Part shown: piece after piece, positions 6,682 to 15,168 of the stretch
How the letters are laid out: each line of letters starts with the position of its first letter
Position numbering within the stretch: the stretch's first letter is position 1
From: Streptomyces davaonensis JCM 4913
GTDB taxonomy: Bacteria > Actinomycetota > Actinomycetes > Streptomycetales > Streptomycetaceae
Direction of reading: 5' to 3'
Assembly (NCBI RefSeq): GCF_000349325.1
Contig: NC_020504.1
Coordinates: 5,614,053 to 5,678,052 of the forward strand
Length of the DNA: 64,000 nt
The notes under the pieces: model-generated
Told to the model about the DNA's origin: nothing
Database searches by the model: none
The model's input: only the letters and a program-made list of their open reading frames with translations
Position numbers and translations under genes: made by a program

Positions 6682-8253
6682 TCAGGTCATCGGGACGTGG
6701 GTGAAGCGGGTGGTGGTGCGGAGGTCGGATTCGATGGCGGTGGCTGTGGTGAGGAGGGGTGGGAGGAGGTGGGTCTCGCAGGCTTCCGGGGTGTGGCGGG
6801 CCGCGTGGAGGGAAATGCCTGCCGCGGCGACCACCTTGCCCGCGGCGTCGTGGATAGGGACCGACAGGGTGCGTAGGCCCTGTTCCCGGTCCTCGTCCAG
6901 GAGGGCGTGGGGCGTGCCGGTCAGGAGGACCTGGCCCAGGGACGTTGCCGGTGCCGGGAGGCGGGTGCCTGGGGGGATGTCCACGCTCATCACGCCGGGG
7001 GCCGTGACTGTTGCCGTGTAGTGGATCTCCTTGCCGTCAGGCGTGAGTACTGCCAGTGACGTCGACTCTTGGATGTGGGTCGTCAGGTCCTTCAGGTGCG
7101 GCGTCGCCAGGCGGGGGAGTGTCGTGCGGGACAGTGGGGGGAAGCCCAGGGCGAGGACCGGGGGCGTCAGGGCGAACTTGCGGTCCGTCGGGCGCGTCAC
7201 CAGGCCCAGGTGTTCGTACGTGATCAGTGACCTTCGGGCCGTTGCCCTCGCCAGGCCCGTTGCCTCGGCGATTTCTGTCAGGGTCAGCTGAGGGCCCGCC
7301 TCGTCGAACGCCGTCAGGACCGTCAGGCCCCGGGCCAGGGATTCCACGAAGTCTCGGCCCAGTTCCTGCTTCGAGGAGCCTGTCCACGACGCCAGACCGG
7401 AGGGCGGCACCGAGGGCCGCGGGGGTGGTGCCTCGCGCAGGCGGCGCTCCATTGCCGCCACCGCCTTCCGCAGTCGCGGAAGCAGCGCCCTGCTCAAGTC
7501 CGTCGCCGTGTGGCGGCTCGTGTGGCTCACCACGCTTGCCACGCAGGCGATCCGGTCACCGGCGGGGGCACGGACGGGGGCCGACAGTGCCACCAGGCCC
7601 GGTTCGATCAACTGGTCGTCCAGCGACCAGCCTTCCTCCCGAGCCCAGGCCACACGCCGACCGAACTCCTCCTCCCCGCCCGCCCGTTCCCTCCTCGGCG
7701 GTACCGCCGAGAAGCCCCGGTCCTCCGGGTCCCGCGCTCGGCGTTCGCGCCACGCCTCCCACTCCTCGTCCGTCCACTCCGTGGCGAACAGTGGGCCGGG
7801 AGCGGTGCGTTCGGCCGGGAGGAGGTCGCCGATGCGGAAGCTGAGGGACATGGCCCGGCGGCGCGTCGCCTGGTGGATGAAGCGGATGCCGTCTCCGTCG
7901 GGGACAGCCAGTGAGACTGACTCGTCCAGCTCGTCGGCCAGGGCGTCTGCCGCAGAAGCCAAGAGAGCCGGCAGGCGCAGGGATGCCAGGTACGCGTTGC
8001 CCAACTCCATCAGGCGGGGTGCCAGGACCGCGTCCCGGCCGTCGAGACGGACGTACCCCATGCGTGCCAGCGTGGACGTGATGCGGTCGACCGTGGAACG
8101 GGCCAGCCCCGTGGCGCGTTCCAGCGCGCTGGGGCTCATCCGCCCGCCCGCCTCCGTCAGCTCCCGCAGAACCGCGACCCCGCGTATCAGCGGCGCGACC
8201 GCCTCGGGCGGTACGGCGTCCCCATGGGCGGTGGGCGTGGTCTGTACGGGCAT
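6682..8253 (-). CDS. Double-length IclR-type regulator (two IclR modules fused)
   Basis: At 523 residues this is twice the usual IclR length. Module 1 has a winged HTH near residues 24-80 (SPSALERATGLARSTVDRI) and an effector domain near 90-270. Module 2 repeats the plan: HTH near 305-365 (LTEIAEATGLARATARRSL) and a second effector domain ending in AGISLHAARHTPE. The linker between them is proline-rich. A known Streptomyces/Actinobacteria group has this head-to-tail form, but the ligands are mostly aromatic acids by analogy with PcaR/PobR and are not proven here. ATG 8253 has GGAGAG 4 bases upstream. No catabolic gene is adjacent, so the target is unknown; its nearest neighbour is the M6 protease upstream. 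Confidence 0.87.
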   Translation of the reverse strand: MPVQTTPTAHGDAVPPEAVAPLIRGVAVLRELTEAGGRMSPSALERATGLARSTVDRITSTLARMGYVRLDGRDAVLAPRLMELGNAYLASLRLPALLASAADALADELDESVSLAVPDGDGIRFIHQATRRRAMSLSFRIGDLLPAERTAPGPLFATEWTDEEWEAWRERRARDPEDRGFSAVPPRRERAGGEEEFGRRVAWAREEGWSLDDQLIEPGLVALSAPVRAPAGDRIACVASVVSHTSRHTATDLSRALLPRLRKAVAAMERRLREAPPPRPSVPPSGLASWTGSSKQELGRDFVESLARGLTVLTAFDEAGPQLTLTEIAEATGLARATARRSLITYEHLGLVTRPTDRKFALTPPVLALGFPPLSRTTLPRLATPHLKDLTTHIQESTSLAVLTPDGKEIHYTATVTAPGVMSVDIPPGTRLPAPATSLGQVLLTGTPHALLDEDREQGLRTLSVPIHDAAGKVVAAAGISLHAARHTPEACETHLLPPLLTTATAIESDLRTTTRFTHVPMT

Positions 8254-8329
8254 CGGCTCTCCGGTACGGCGATCTCGGCAGCCCTACCGTAATGCCGGGC
8301 AGTCGCAGCGCCGGGCCACCGTCATGCCC

Positions 8330-8391
8330 CTACCCTCGCGCAACCCGCACCACATGCTCCCTACCCTCGCGTAACCCGCACCACATGCTCC
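8330..8391. repeat. 31-bp tandem duplication over the 3' end of the M6 protease gene
   Basis: Positions 8330-8360 and 8361-8391 are the same 31-base unit with one difference (8341 C against 8372 T). The gene-proximal copy encodes the last codons EHVVRVTRG and the TAG stop. The distal copy lies just past the stop. The period of 31 is not a multiple of three. Confidence 0.93.
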
Positions 8392-9647
8392 TCCGATGAC
8401 CCCGACGACTCCTGCCCCACACTGATCCGCACGCCTCTCCTCGGATCCCGGAAATCTTCCCCGGGAGTAAAGGGAGCGTCGGACAGTTCCGCGTGGACGT
8501 TCGGGCTCCGGGTGCAGCCGCCGCTGTCCTGGAGGCTGTCGTAGACGCGGACCGGGCCCTGGCCGGTGTCCACGTCGGCGTCGACCCGGTAGATCAGGAT
8601 GCCGGGGCGGCAGACCGCCTCGTCGTTGCCGCCCCGGGCGCGCAGTTCGACGGCGTAGCCGGTGCGGCCGTCGAGGGGGACGAAGATCATCTTGGGGCCG
8701 CCGCGGCGGAACAGGGGGGTGAGGGTGTACTCGGTCGTGCCGGAGGCCGTCGCGCAGCGGATCTGGGACGTGTCCAGCCAGCCGAGCTTCCACTTGTGCC
8801 AGCCGAGGAGGTCGTTGTTGGCGCCCCAGTCCTCGCTCATGATGTCCCAGTGGCCCACCGCGCCCCCGCCCTCCTGGGTGTAGAGGTCGGGGAGGCCGAA
8901 GACATGGCCGTTCTCGTGCGGCAGGACGCGGTAGCCGGTGCGGTCGTAGGTGCCGGAGCCGTCGTCCTGGCGGGAGTAGACGAAGGAGGCGTTCGCGACG
9001 GGGACGCCGTCGGCGACCGGGGCCTCGGTGTTGCCGGCGAAGGTGACGGACAGGACCGTGTCCAGGGCCGAGGGGCCGGCGTTGGGGGTCATCAGGACGT
9101 TCACGAAGTCGTAGCGGCGGAAGTCCACCTTCGGGTCGGCCGCCGCCACGATGTCCTGGACGAGCTCGCGGTAGCCGGGATCGAAGGGGGCGCCGCGCTC
9201 TATGCCGTACTCCTCGAACGGCTTCGGCATGCGCAGCCAGTTCGGGACCGGGGTCTCGGCGCGGTAGTCGAGACGGCCGTAGGAGCTGGTGCGGAACCAG
9301 TCCTGGGTCTGGGGGAAGAACTCCCGGAAGCGGTCGAGGGCGCGGCCCTGGCCGCGGGCGTCGGAGAAGTCGACCATCAGGGTCAGGGCGCGGACCTTGC
9401 CGGTGGAGCGGGAGTAGCCGCTCGTGGTGGGCACGCCCTCCGACATCTGTACCGACGGACCGCCGGTGATCATGCAGGGGCCGAGTGCCGAGGAGTGGGC
9501 CAGCGAGATCGGGCCCGCCTTCGCCGTCGTACCCCGCGCCGAGAGGTGCCCGGAGCCCGCCGAGGTGCTGACCGCCAGGGTCAGCGCGGTCACGGTGGCG
9601 AGGGCGGCGACTCGGCGGGGGCGTATCCGACGGCTGGACGGCTGCAT
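8361..9647 (-). CDS. Secreted M6-family metalloprotease (immune-inhibitor-A-like)
   Basis: A 428-residue exported zinc protease. The signal peptide covers about residues 1-30 (RVAALATVTALTLAVSTSA). The catalytic zinc motif HENGHVFGLPDLY near residue 245 is the HExxHxxGxxD of the M6 family, followed by the WDIMSEDWGAN Met-turn region. An M6-type TLMVDFSDA segment begins the domain. It is smaller than classical InhA and lacks obvious PKD or carbohydrate-binding tails. ATG 9647 has GAAGGG upstream. The stop codon lies inside a tandem duplication. It probably acts on extracellular proteins or during morphological development; the substrate is unknown. Confidence 0.88.
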   Translation of the reverse strand: MQPSSRRIRPRRVAALATVTALTLAVSTSAGSGHLSARGTTAKAGPISLAHSSALGPCMITGGPSVQMSEGVPTTSGYSRSTGKVRALTLMVDFSDARGQGRALDRFREFFPQTQDWFRTSSYGRLDYRAETPVPNWLRMPKPFEEYGIERGAPFDPGYRELVQDIVAAADPKVDFRRYDFVNVLMTPNAGPSALDTVLSVTFAGNTEAPVADGVPVANASFVYSRQDDGSGTYDRTGYRVLPHENGHVFGLPDLYTQEGGGAVGHWDIMSEDWGANNDLLGWHKWKLGWLDTSQIRCATASGTTEYTLTPLFRRGGPKMIFVPLDGRTGYAVELRARGGNDEAVCRPGILIYRVDADVDTGQGPVRVYDSLQDSGGCTRSPNVHAELSDAPFTPGEDFRDPRRGVRISVGQESSGSSEEHVVRVTRG

Positions 9648-9906
9648 GCAGGGGCCCTTCGGTCCGCGGCAGCCGCCGGTCCGACTGCGCCCTTGCGATC
9701 ACCCTCGGCCGAGGGGGGCGTGGGCGCGCGCTGGAGGAGCCCGAACGTGGCACCCCCGAGAGCTGTGACTCAGGTCACAGGAAATCTCTCGGAAGGTGGG
9801 AAATAACCGGGGACCCTCTCCCCGTTTAGACGTGTGTTCGCGTGAAACGGGGAGTGCTTCCCCGGATCGCGACCGAAGGCCGATCAACCACCCGAGGAGG
9901 TACGCC

Positions 9907-10551
9907 GTGCAGACCGCGATCCCCGTCCAGCGCAAGGTGACCCGGCCGCGCGCCGACGCCCTGCGCAACCGGGAGCGGATCGTCTCCGCGGCCCGGGAGA
10001 TGTTCGTCGAGCACGGTCCGGACGTACCGCTCGACGAGATCGCCCGCCGGGCCGGCGTGGGCAATGCCACGGTGTACCGCAACTTCCCGGACCGCGACGC
10101 GCTCGTCCGCGAGGTCGTCTGTTCCGTCATGGACCGTACGGTGGCCGCCGCCGAGACGGCGCTCGCCGAGAACGGCGACGCCTTCGAGGCCCTGGAGCGC
10201 TTCGTGCACAGCGCCGCCGACGAGCGGATCAGTGCCCTGTGCCCGATGATCTCCAGCACCTTCGACCAGAACCACCCCGATCTGGAGGCCGCCCGCGAGC
10301 GGACCGAGCAGATGATCGCGATGGTCATGGAGCGCGCCAGGGCGGCCGGACAGCTCCGTGCGGACGTCGGTGTCGGTGACCTGATGGTCGCCTGCGCCCA
10401 GCTCAGCCGGCCCCCGGCCGGTGCCGGCTGCCTCAGCGTCGACCGATTCGTCCACCGCCATCTCCAGCTGTTCCTGGACGGACTGCGGGCCCCGGCCCGC
10501 TCCGAGCTGCCGGGCACGGCCGTCACCTTGGAGGACCTCCGCCAAGTCTGA
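9907..10551 (+). CDS. TetR-family repressor of the adjacent MFS exporter
   Basis: A 214-residue TetR regulator. The N-terminal HTH near residues 20-65 reads RERIVSAAREMFVEHG then LDEIARRAGVGNATVYRNF. The C-terminal helices bind an unknown drug-like ligand. The start GTG 9907 follows a strong GAGGAGG; an earlier in-frame start at 9796 would add an unconserved leader. A 14-helix exporter gene follows 104 bases downstream on the same strand, the usual arrangement for a drug-inducible efflux pair. The 259 bases upstream, shared with the M6 protease promoter, hold no obvious gene. Confidence 0.9.
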   Translation: MQTAIPVQRKVTRPRADALRNRERIVSAAREMFVEHGPDVPLDEIARRAGVGNATVYRNFPDRDALVREVVCSVMDRTVAAAETALAENGDAFEALERFVHSAADERISALCPMISSTFDQNHPDLEAARERTEQMIAMVMERARAAGQLRADVGVGDLMVACAQLSRPPAGAGCLSVDRFVHRHLQLFLDGLRAPARSELPGTAVTLEDLRQV

Positions 10552-10655
10552 GTCCTGCCGGGGCGACCGATGAGTCCGGCGCCCGACACCAGTCCCCATT
10601 CGCACACCTTTATTCACGTCTTTTTCCGTCACGAAGTCCCGAAGTGGGTACCTCC

Positions 10656-12185
10656 ATGTCTCAAACAGCCGTCAAGGCTCCATCCGTCCCCGATTCCAAT
10701 CGCTGGAAAGCGCTCGTCTTCATCGCGCTCGCCCAGCTGATGGTGGTCCTCGACGCCACCATCGTGAATATCGCGCTGCCCTCCGCCCAGCAGGACCTCG
10801 GCATATCCGACGGCAACCGGCAGTGGGTCGTCACGGCCTACGCCCTCGCCTTCGGTGGTCTGCTCCTCTTCGGCGGCCGCATCGCCGACCTGTGGGGCCG
10901 TAAGCGCGCCTTCGTCGTCGGCCTGGGCGGCTTCGCCGCGGCCTCCGCGCTCGGTGGCGCCGCCACCAACGAGGCCATGATGTTCGGCGCCCGCGCCCTC
11001 CAGGGTGTCTTCGGCGCCCTGCTCGCGCCCGCCGCGCTCTCCCTGCTCGCCGTGATGTTCACGGACGCCAAGGAGCGCGCCAAGGCGTTCGGCATCTACG
11101 GCGCCATCGCCGGTGCCGGCGGTGCCGTCGGTCTGATCCTCGGCGGCTTCCTCACCGAGTACCTGGACTGGCGCTGGACGTTCTTCGTGAACATCCCGTT
11201 CGCCGTGATCGCCGCTGCCGGTGCCTGGTTCGTCATCCGTGAGCCCGAGGGCGGCCGCAACCGCAACCCGCTCGACATCCCCGGCGTCCTGCTCTCCACC
11301 CTGGGCCTGGTCGCGCTCGTCTACGGCTTCACCCGCGCCGAGTCCAACGGCTGGGGCGACGCGGTGACGGTCGGCATGTTCGTCGCCTCCGGCGTCCTGC
11401 TGCTCGCCTTCGTCATCACCGAGGCCAAGGTCAAGGCCCCGCTGCTGCCGCTGCGCGTGGTCACCGACCGCAACCGCGGCGGGATCTACCTCTCGCTGGG
11501 CCTCGCCATCATCGGCATGTTCGGTCTGTTCCTGTTCCTGACCTACTACCTCCAGATCGTCCAGGGCTACTCGCCGGTCAAGACCGGCTTCGCGTTCCTG
11601 CCGATGATCGTCGGCATGATCACGGGCTCGACCCAGATCGGCACCCGTCTGATGACCCGGGTCGCCCCGCGGCTGCTGATGGGCCCCGGCTTCCTGGTCG
11701 CCGCGGTCGGCATGCTGCTGCTGACCCAGCTGGAGGTCGACTCCTCCTACGCCGGTCTGCTGCTGCCCGCGATGCTGCTGCTCGGTCTCGGCATGGGTAC
11801 GGCGTTCATGCCGGCCATGTCCCTGGCCACCATGGGCGTCAAGCCGCAGGACTCCGGTGTCGCCTCCGCGATGGTCAACACCTCCCAGCAGGTGGGCGGC
11901 GCGATCGGTACGGCGCTGCTGAACACGATCGCCGCCTCGGCCACCACCTCCTACGTCGCCGACCACATCGGTGGCGCCGCCTCCAAGTCCCAGCAGCAGC
12001 TGGTCCAGCTTGAGGGCATGGTGGAGGGCTACACCAGCGCGATCTGGTTCGCCGTCGGCATCCTGGTCGCCGCCGCGCTGATCGCCTTCACCTTCGTCAA
12101 CGCCGGCAAGCCGGGCAGCGGTCCGGCCACCGCGTCCGCGGACGGTGCCGAGGAGGAGCTGGCGGTTCCGGTCGTCGCCCACTGA
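10656..12185 (+). CDS. MFS drug exporter, DHA2 (EmrB/QacA) type, 14 membrane helices
   Basis: A 509-residue major-facilitator exporter. Motif A is GGRIADLWGRKRAF, with motif C region GAIAGAGGAVGLILGGFL, and MVVLDATIVNIALPSAQ in the first helix is typical of DHA2 proton/drug antiporters. Fourteen hydrophobic segments can be counted. The start ATG 10656 (MSQTAVKAP) is preferred; a GTG 12 bases earlier is possible and neither has a strong ribosome site. It lies downstream of the TetR gene and convergent with a MarR gene, separated by large hairpins. It probably exports a toxic or antibiotic compound; substrate unknown. Confidence 0.9.
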   Translation: MSQTAVKAPSVPDSNRWKALVFIALAQLMVVLDATIVNIALPSAQQDLGISDGNRQWVVTAYALAFGGLLLFGGRIADLWGRKRAFVVGLGGFAAASALGGAATNEAMMFGARALQGVFGALLAPAALSLLAVMFTDAKERAKAFGIYGAIAGAGGAVGLILGGFLTEYLDWRWTFFVNIPFAVIAAAGAWFVIREPEGGRNRNPLDIPGVLLSTLGLVALVYGFTRAESNGWGDAVTVGMFVASGVLLLAFVITEAKVKAPLLPLRVVTDRNRGGIYLSLGLAIIGMFGLFLFLTYYLQIVQGYSPVKTGFAFLPMIVGMITGSTQIGTRLMTRVAPRLLMGPGFLVAAVGMLLLTQLEVDSSYAGLLLPAMLLLGLGMGTAFMPAMSLATMGVKPQDSGVASAMVNTSQQVGGAIGTALLNTIAASATTSYVADHIGGAASKSQQQLVQLEGMVEGYTSAIWFAVGILVAAALIAFTFVNAGKPGSGPATASADGAEEELAVPVVAH

Positions 12186-12213
12186 CGACCCGGACCCACC
12201 TCTTCGGGACGGA

Positions 12214-12250
12214 CCCGTACGTACGGGGAAGGGGACGCCCCGTACGTACG
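12214..12250. repeat. Inverted repeat downstream of the MFS gene
   Basis: GTACGTACGGGG and CCCCGTACGTAC are 12-base arms around a 9-base spacer, and each arm is itself close to a palindrome (CCCGTACGTACGGG). Probably part of the transcription-stop region. Confidence 0.6.
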
Positions 12251-12256
12251 ACCCAG

Positions 12257-12308
12257 GATCGGCCCCGGTTCCTGCCGAGTGAGCGGCTCGGCGGAACCGG
12301 GGCCGATC
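12257..12308. terminator. Large bidirectional hairpin between convergent MFS and MarR genes
   Basis: A 16-base perfect stem (12257-12272 with 12293-12308) is extended by an inner 6-base stem GCCGAG/CTCGGC after one bulged T, with a 7-base loop. No T-run follows, as is common in Streptomyces. Confidence 0.8.
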
Positions 12309-12324
12309 TGCGTCCGGGGCGTGC

Positions 12325-12852
12325 TCAACGCAGCCAGGGCAGATCCGCACCCGCTTCGTTCGGCTGAAGTCCCTCGGCGACGATCTGCATGATCTCGCCG
12401 AGGGACTTCTGCTGTTGCGGGGTGAGCCGGTCGAAGAGCGCGCTGCGTACGGCGGTCACATGGCCCGGCGCGGTCCGCTTCAGCTCCGTCAGGCCCTCGT
12501 CCGTCAGCACCGCGAACTGGCCGCGCTTGTCGGAGGGGCAGTCCTCGCGGCGCACCCAGCCGTTCTTCTCCAGCCGGGCGATGGCGTGCGAGAGCCGGGA
12601 GCGGGTGATCTTCGCGTGCATCGCCAGCTCGGTCATCCGCAGCCGCCGCTGGGGGGACTCGGCGAGCTTGACGAGCAGTCCGTAGTAGATGTGCGGCATG
12701 CCCGCGTCGCGCTGGAGCTGGCGGTCGAGGTGGTCCTCGAGAAGGGTCGTCGCCTGGACGTACGAGCGCCAGACGCGCTGTTCCTCGTCGGTGAGCCAGC
12801 GGGGCTCTTGAGCAGGTGCGGGTGCGGGTGCGGGTGCGGGTGCCGTGTTCAT
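12325..12852 (-). CDS. MarR-family regulator
   Basis: A 175-residue MarR winged-helix repressor. Recognition helix LRMTELAMHAKITRSRLSHA is followed by IARLEKNGWVRREDCPSDKR, the wing with the conserved D-x-R. The N-terminus is a run of Ala-Pro dipeptides coded by a pure hexanucleotide repeat. ATG 12852 with GGAG upstream is the likely start. It is divergent from an extradiol dioxygenase and resembles the MhqR type, which senses catechols and quinones and represses dioxygenases. A 13-base near-repeat occurs in opposite orientations in the shared promoter region, so autoregulation and control of the dioxygenase are likely. Confidence 0.9.
   Translation of the reverse strand: MNTAPAPAPAPAPAQEPRWLTDEEQRVWRSYVQATTLLEDHLDRQLQRDAGMPHIYYGLLVKLAESPQRRLRMTELAMHAKITRSRLSHAIARLEKNGWVRREDCPSDKRGQFAVLTDEGLTELKRTAPGHVTAVRSALFDRLTPQQQKSLGEIMQIVAEGLQPNEAGADLPWLR
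12815..12844. repeat. GGTGCG hexanucleotide repeat (five units) in the MarR coding region
   Basis: Five consecutive GGTGC(G/C) units encode the Ala-Pro run near residues 4-13 of the MarR protein. The period is six, so length changes keep the frame. Confidence 0.9.
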
Positions 12853-12875
12853 GGCTCCACTGTACGAGCAGTCTC

Positions 12876-12928
12876 CTTGAAACTTAAACGAACCGGGCCT
12901 ATTCTGAGGTAGAGATTTAGAATTCAAG
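12876..12928. promoter_or_regulatory. Inverted 13-base elements, candidate MarR operator
   Basis: CTTGAAACTTAAA (12876-12888) recurs on the other strand as CTTGAATTCTAAA (12928-12916), 10 of 13 identical, in an A/T-rich patch between the divergent starts. Such a pair suits a MarR dimer or two dimers. Confidence 0.5.
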
Positions 12929-12956
12929 TAATACGTCAGCCGGAGGAGCCGCCGCC

Positions 12957-13742
12957 ATGATCGCCGCCAGTCAGGAGCGCATGCCCGCGCTCTACCTCAG
13001 CCACGGCGCCCCGCCCCTCGCCGACGACCCCGTCTGGCCCGGCGAACTGGCCGCCTGGTCCGCCGGCCTGCCCCGCCCGAAGGCGATCCTGATCGTCTCC
13101 GCCCACTGGGAGGAGGCCCCGCTCGCCCTCGGCGCCGTGACCACCGTCCCGCTCGTCTACGACTTCTGGGGCTTCCCCGAGCACTACTACCAGGTGAAGT
13201 ACGAGGCCCCCGGCGCCCCCGAGCTCGCCGAGTCCGTCCGCAAACTGCTGCGCGCCCCCGGCATCCCCGTGCAGGACATCCCGGACCGCGGCCTCGACCA
13301 CGGCGCGTACGTCCCGCTCGTGGAGATGTTCCCGGCCGCCGACCTCCCCGTCCTCCAGATCTCCATGCCGACCCTCGACCCGGTCCGGCTGATGGAGATC
13401 GGCCGCAAGCTCGCGCCGCTGCGCGACGAGGGCGTGCTGATCGTCGGCTCCGGCTTCTTCACCCACAACCTGGCCGCGCTGCGCCAGGGCGGCATCCCGA
13501 CCTGGTCGGCGGAGTTCGACGACTGGGGGCGGCGCGCGCTGGAGAACCACGACTGGGACGCCCTGCTGGACTTCCTCCACAAGTCCCCGGCCGGCCGGTA
13601 CGCCCATCCGCGCACCGAGCACTTCGCCCCGCTGTTCGTGACCATGGGCGCCGCCGAGGCCGGGGGCGAGCTGGACGCTCAGAAGTCGGTCATCGACGGG
13701 TTCTGGATGGGGCTGGCCAAGCGGTCGGTGCAGTTCGGCTGA
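12957..13742 (+). CDS. Class III extradiol ring-cleavage dioxygenase (LigB/DODA type)
   Basis: A 261-residue member of the LigB superfamily of non-haem iron or zinc dioxygenases, related to 4,5-DOPA dioxygenase (YgiD). Metal and catalytic His are in LSHGAPPLADD, VSAHWEE, DRGLDHGAYVPL and SGFFTHNLAAL. The substrate is probably a catechol or quinol. GGAGGAG precedes ATG 12957. It is divergent from a MarR regulator, consistent with induction by aromatic compounds and detoxification of catechols rather than a full catabolic pathway, because no further aromatic-degradation genes are near. Confidence 0.9.
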   Translation: MIAASQERMPALYLSHGAPPLADDPVWPGELAAWSAGLPRPKAILIVSAHWEEAPLALGAVTTVPLVYDFWGFPEHYYQVKYEAPGAPELAESVRKLLRAPGIPVQDIPDRGLDHGAYVPLVEMFPAADLPVLQISMPTLDPVRLMEIGRKLAPLRDEGVLIVGSGFFTHNLAALRQGGIPTWSAEFDDWGRRALENHDWDALLDFLHKSPAGRYAHPRTEHFAPLFVTMGAAEAGGELDAQKSVIDGFWMGLAKRSVQFG

Positions 13743-13802
13743 CCGGGCGCGGGTGCCGCGTGTTCCCTGGTCATGTGAGTTTTCTGTGAGGTCGCTCGCC
13801 CT

Positions 13803-13829
13803 GGCAACCGTCAGGGGGTGCCGTCCGTC
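13803..13829 (+). promoter_or_regulatory. Sigma-E-type promoter candidate for hrdD
   Basis: GGCAACC (13803-13809), a 16-base spacer and CGTC (13826-13829) match the Streptomyces sigma-E pattern GGAAC-N16-17-GTC. In S. coelicolor one hrdD promoter is known to depend on sigma-E; transfer of that knowledge is inference. Confidence 0.6.
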
Positions 13830-14033
13830 TTCACGGGTGAAGAGTGGCCGACGGCGACGCTCTTCCGGTGTGACCGGGGTCTCGCGTACGCGGGGGTTTC
13901 AGGGGTAGGTGAGGGCATCGAGGTGCCCCTCGGTTCCTGGGCTGACCTGCACCTCTTTAGGGGCCGATGGCACCGTCCAGCCCTGTGCGGTTCGACAGGG
14001 TACTGCATGATCAGAAAAATAGGGGGACGGGTT

Positions 14034-14060
14034 GGGAATTCTGTCCTGATTCCAGTCGTT
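14034..14060 (+). promoter_or_regulatory. Sigma-R-type promoter candidate for hrdD
   Basis: GGGAAT (14034-14039), exactly 18 bases, then GTT (14058-14060): a perfect match to the sigma-R consensus GGGAAT-N18-GTT. It lies 82 bases before the start codon. In S. coelicolor hrdD is a documented sigma-R target under thiol-oxidative stress. Confidence 0.72.
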
Positions 14061-14141
14061 GTTTCCATCGGATGCAGGGCACCCGAGCAGAGTGCCGGGC
14101 AACCAGGACCACCCGCCAGCCCACCATCGCAAGGAGCACGC

Positions 14142-15149
14142 ATGGCAACCCGTGCCGTCGCCCGTCGTCAGTCCGCCACCGGCGAGACGGCCGACCGGGC
14201 AAGCAGTGTTCGCGCTGTTCGCGCCCATGGCGGCGAGATCGCCGATCGCGACCTGGTCGGCATGTACCTCGACGAGATCGCGCGCACACCGCTGCTCGAC
14301 GCCGCCAAGGAAGTCGAGCTGAGCCAGATCATCGAGGCGGGTGTGTTCGCGCGACAGGTCCTCGACGGGGACGAGGAGTCCCAGGCGGACGCCTCCCGCG
14401 AGGAGCTCGAGGCGCTGGTCGCCGAAGGGGAGCGTGCCAAGGACGTCTTCATCCGCTCCAACCTCCGCCTGGTCGTCGCGGTGGCCCGCCGCTATCCGCG
14501 CAGCGGCCTGCCCCTGCTGGACCTGATCCAGGAGGGCAACGCCGGCCTGGTCCGCGCCGTCGAGAAGTTCGACTACCGCAAGGGCTTCAAGTTCTCGACC
14601 TACGCGACCTGGTGGATCCGTCAGGCGATCACCCGCTCGATAGCCGACCAGTCCCGGACCATCCGGCTCCCCGTTCACCTGGTGGAGGAGCTCGGCCGGA
14701 TCCGGCGCGTGCAGCGCGAGTTCAACCGTGAGCACGGCCGGGACCCGGAGCCCGCCGAGATCGCCGCCGAACTCGGCTCCACCCCGGAGCGCGTCGCGGA
14801 CGTCCTCGACTGGGCCCGCGACCCGGTCTCGCTGAACATGTCGGTGGACGACGAGGGCGAGACCCAGTTCGGCGACCTGCTGGAGGACACCTCGGCGGTC
14901 TCCCCGGAGCAGTCCGTGCTGACCCTGCTGCGCAGCGAGGAACTGGACGACCTGATCGGTCGCCTCGACCAGCGCACGGCGTCCATCATCAAGATGCGGT
15001 ACGGCATCGAGGACGGCCGCGAGCGCACGCTCACCGAGGTCGGCAAGGAGCACGGTCTGACGCGCGAGCGCATCCGGCAGATCGAGAAGCACGCGTTGCT
15101 GGAGCTGAAGAAGCTGGCCCGGGACACCGGGTTCGACGCGGCCGCGTAA
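14142..15149 (+). CDS. hrdD: Group-2 RNA polymerase sigma factor HrdD
   Basis: A 335-residue sigma-70 family protein without the long N-terminal region of HrdB. Region 1.2 is DLVGMYLDEIARTPLL; region 2 contains FIRSNLRLVVAVARRYP and GFKFSTYATWWIRQAI (melting and -10 recognition); region 4.2 is LTEVGKEHGLTRERIRQIEK. The short length and MATRAVARRQSA start match Streptomyces HrdD from memory. ATG 14142 follows AAGGAG. HrdD directs RNA polymerase to a set of vegetative-like promoters but is dispensable in studied species. Upstream sigma-E-like and sigma-R-like promoters suggest it is made under wall and thiol stress. Confidence 0.93.
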   Translation: MATRAVARRQSATGETADRASSVRAVRAHGGEIADRDLVGMYLDEIARTPLLDAAKEVELSQIIEAGVFARQVLDGDEESQADASREELEALVAEGERAKDVFIRSNLRLVVAVARRYPRSGLPLLDLIQEGNAGLVRAVEKFDYRKGFKFSTYATWWIRQAITRSIADQSRTIRLPVHLVEELGRIRRVQREFNREHGRDPEPAEIAAELGSTPERVADVLDWARDPVSLNMSVDDEGETQFGDLLEDTSAVSPEQSVLTLLRSEELDDLIGRLDQRTASIIKMRYGIEDGRERTLTEVGKEHGLTRERIRQIEKHALLELKKLARDTGFDAAA

Positions 15150-15168
15150 GAGTCGACCGAGCGTCTGG

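Larger units (their letters stand above)
13743..14141. other. Long hrdD leader and promoter region without a gene
   Basis: About 400 bases with no supported gene. It holds two extracytoplasmic-sigma-type promoters, listed separately, and the ribosome site AAGGAG at 14131. Confidence 0.6.
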
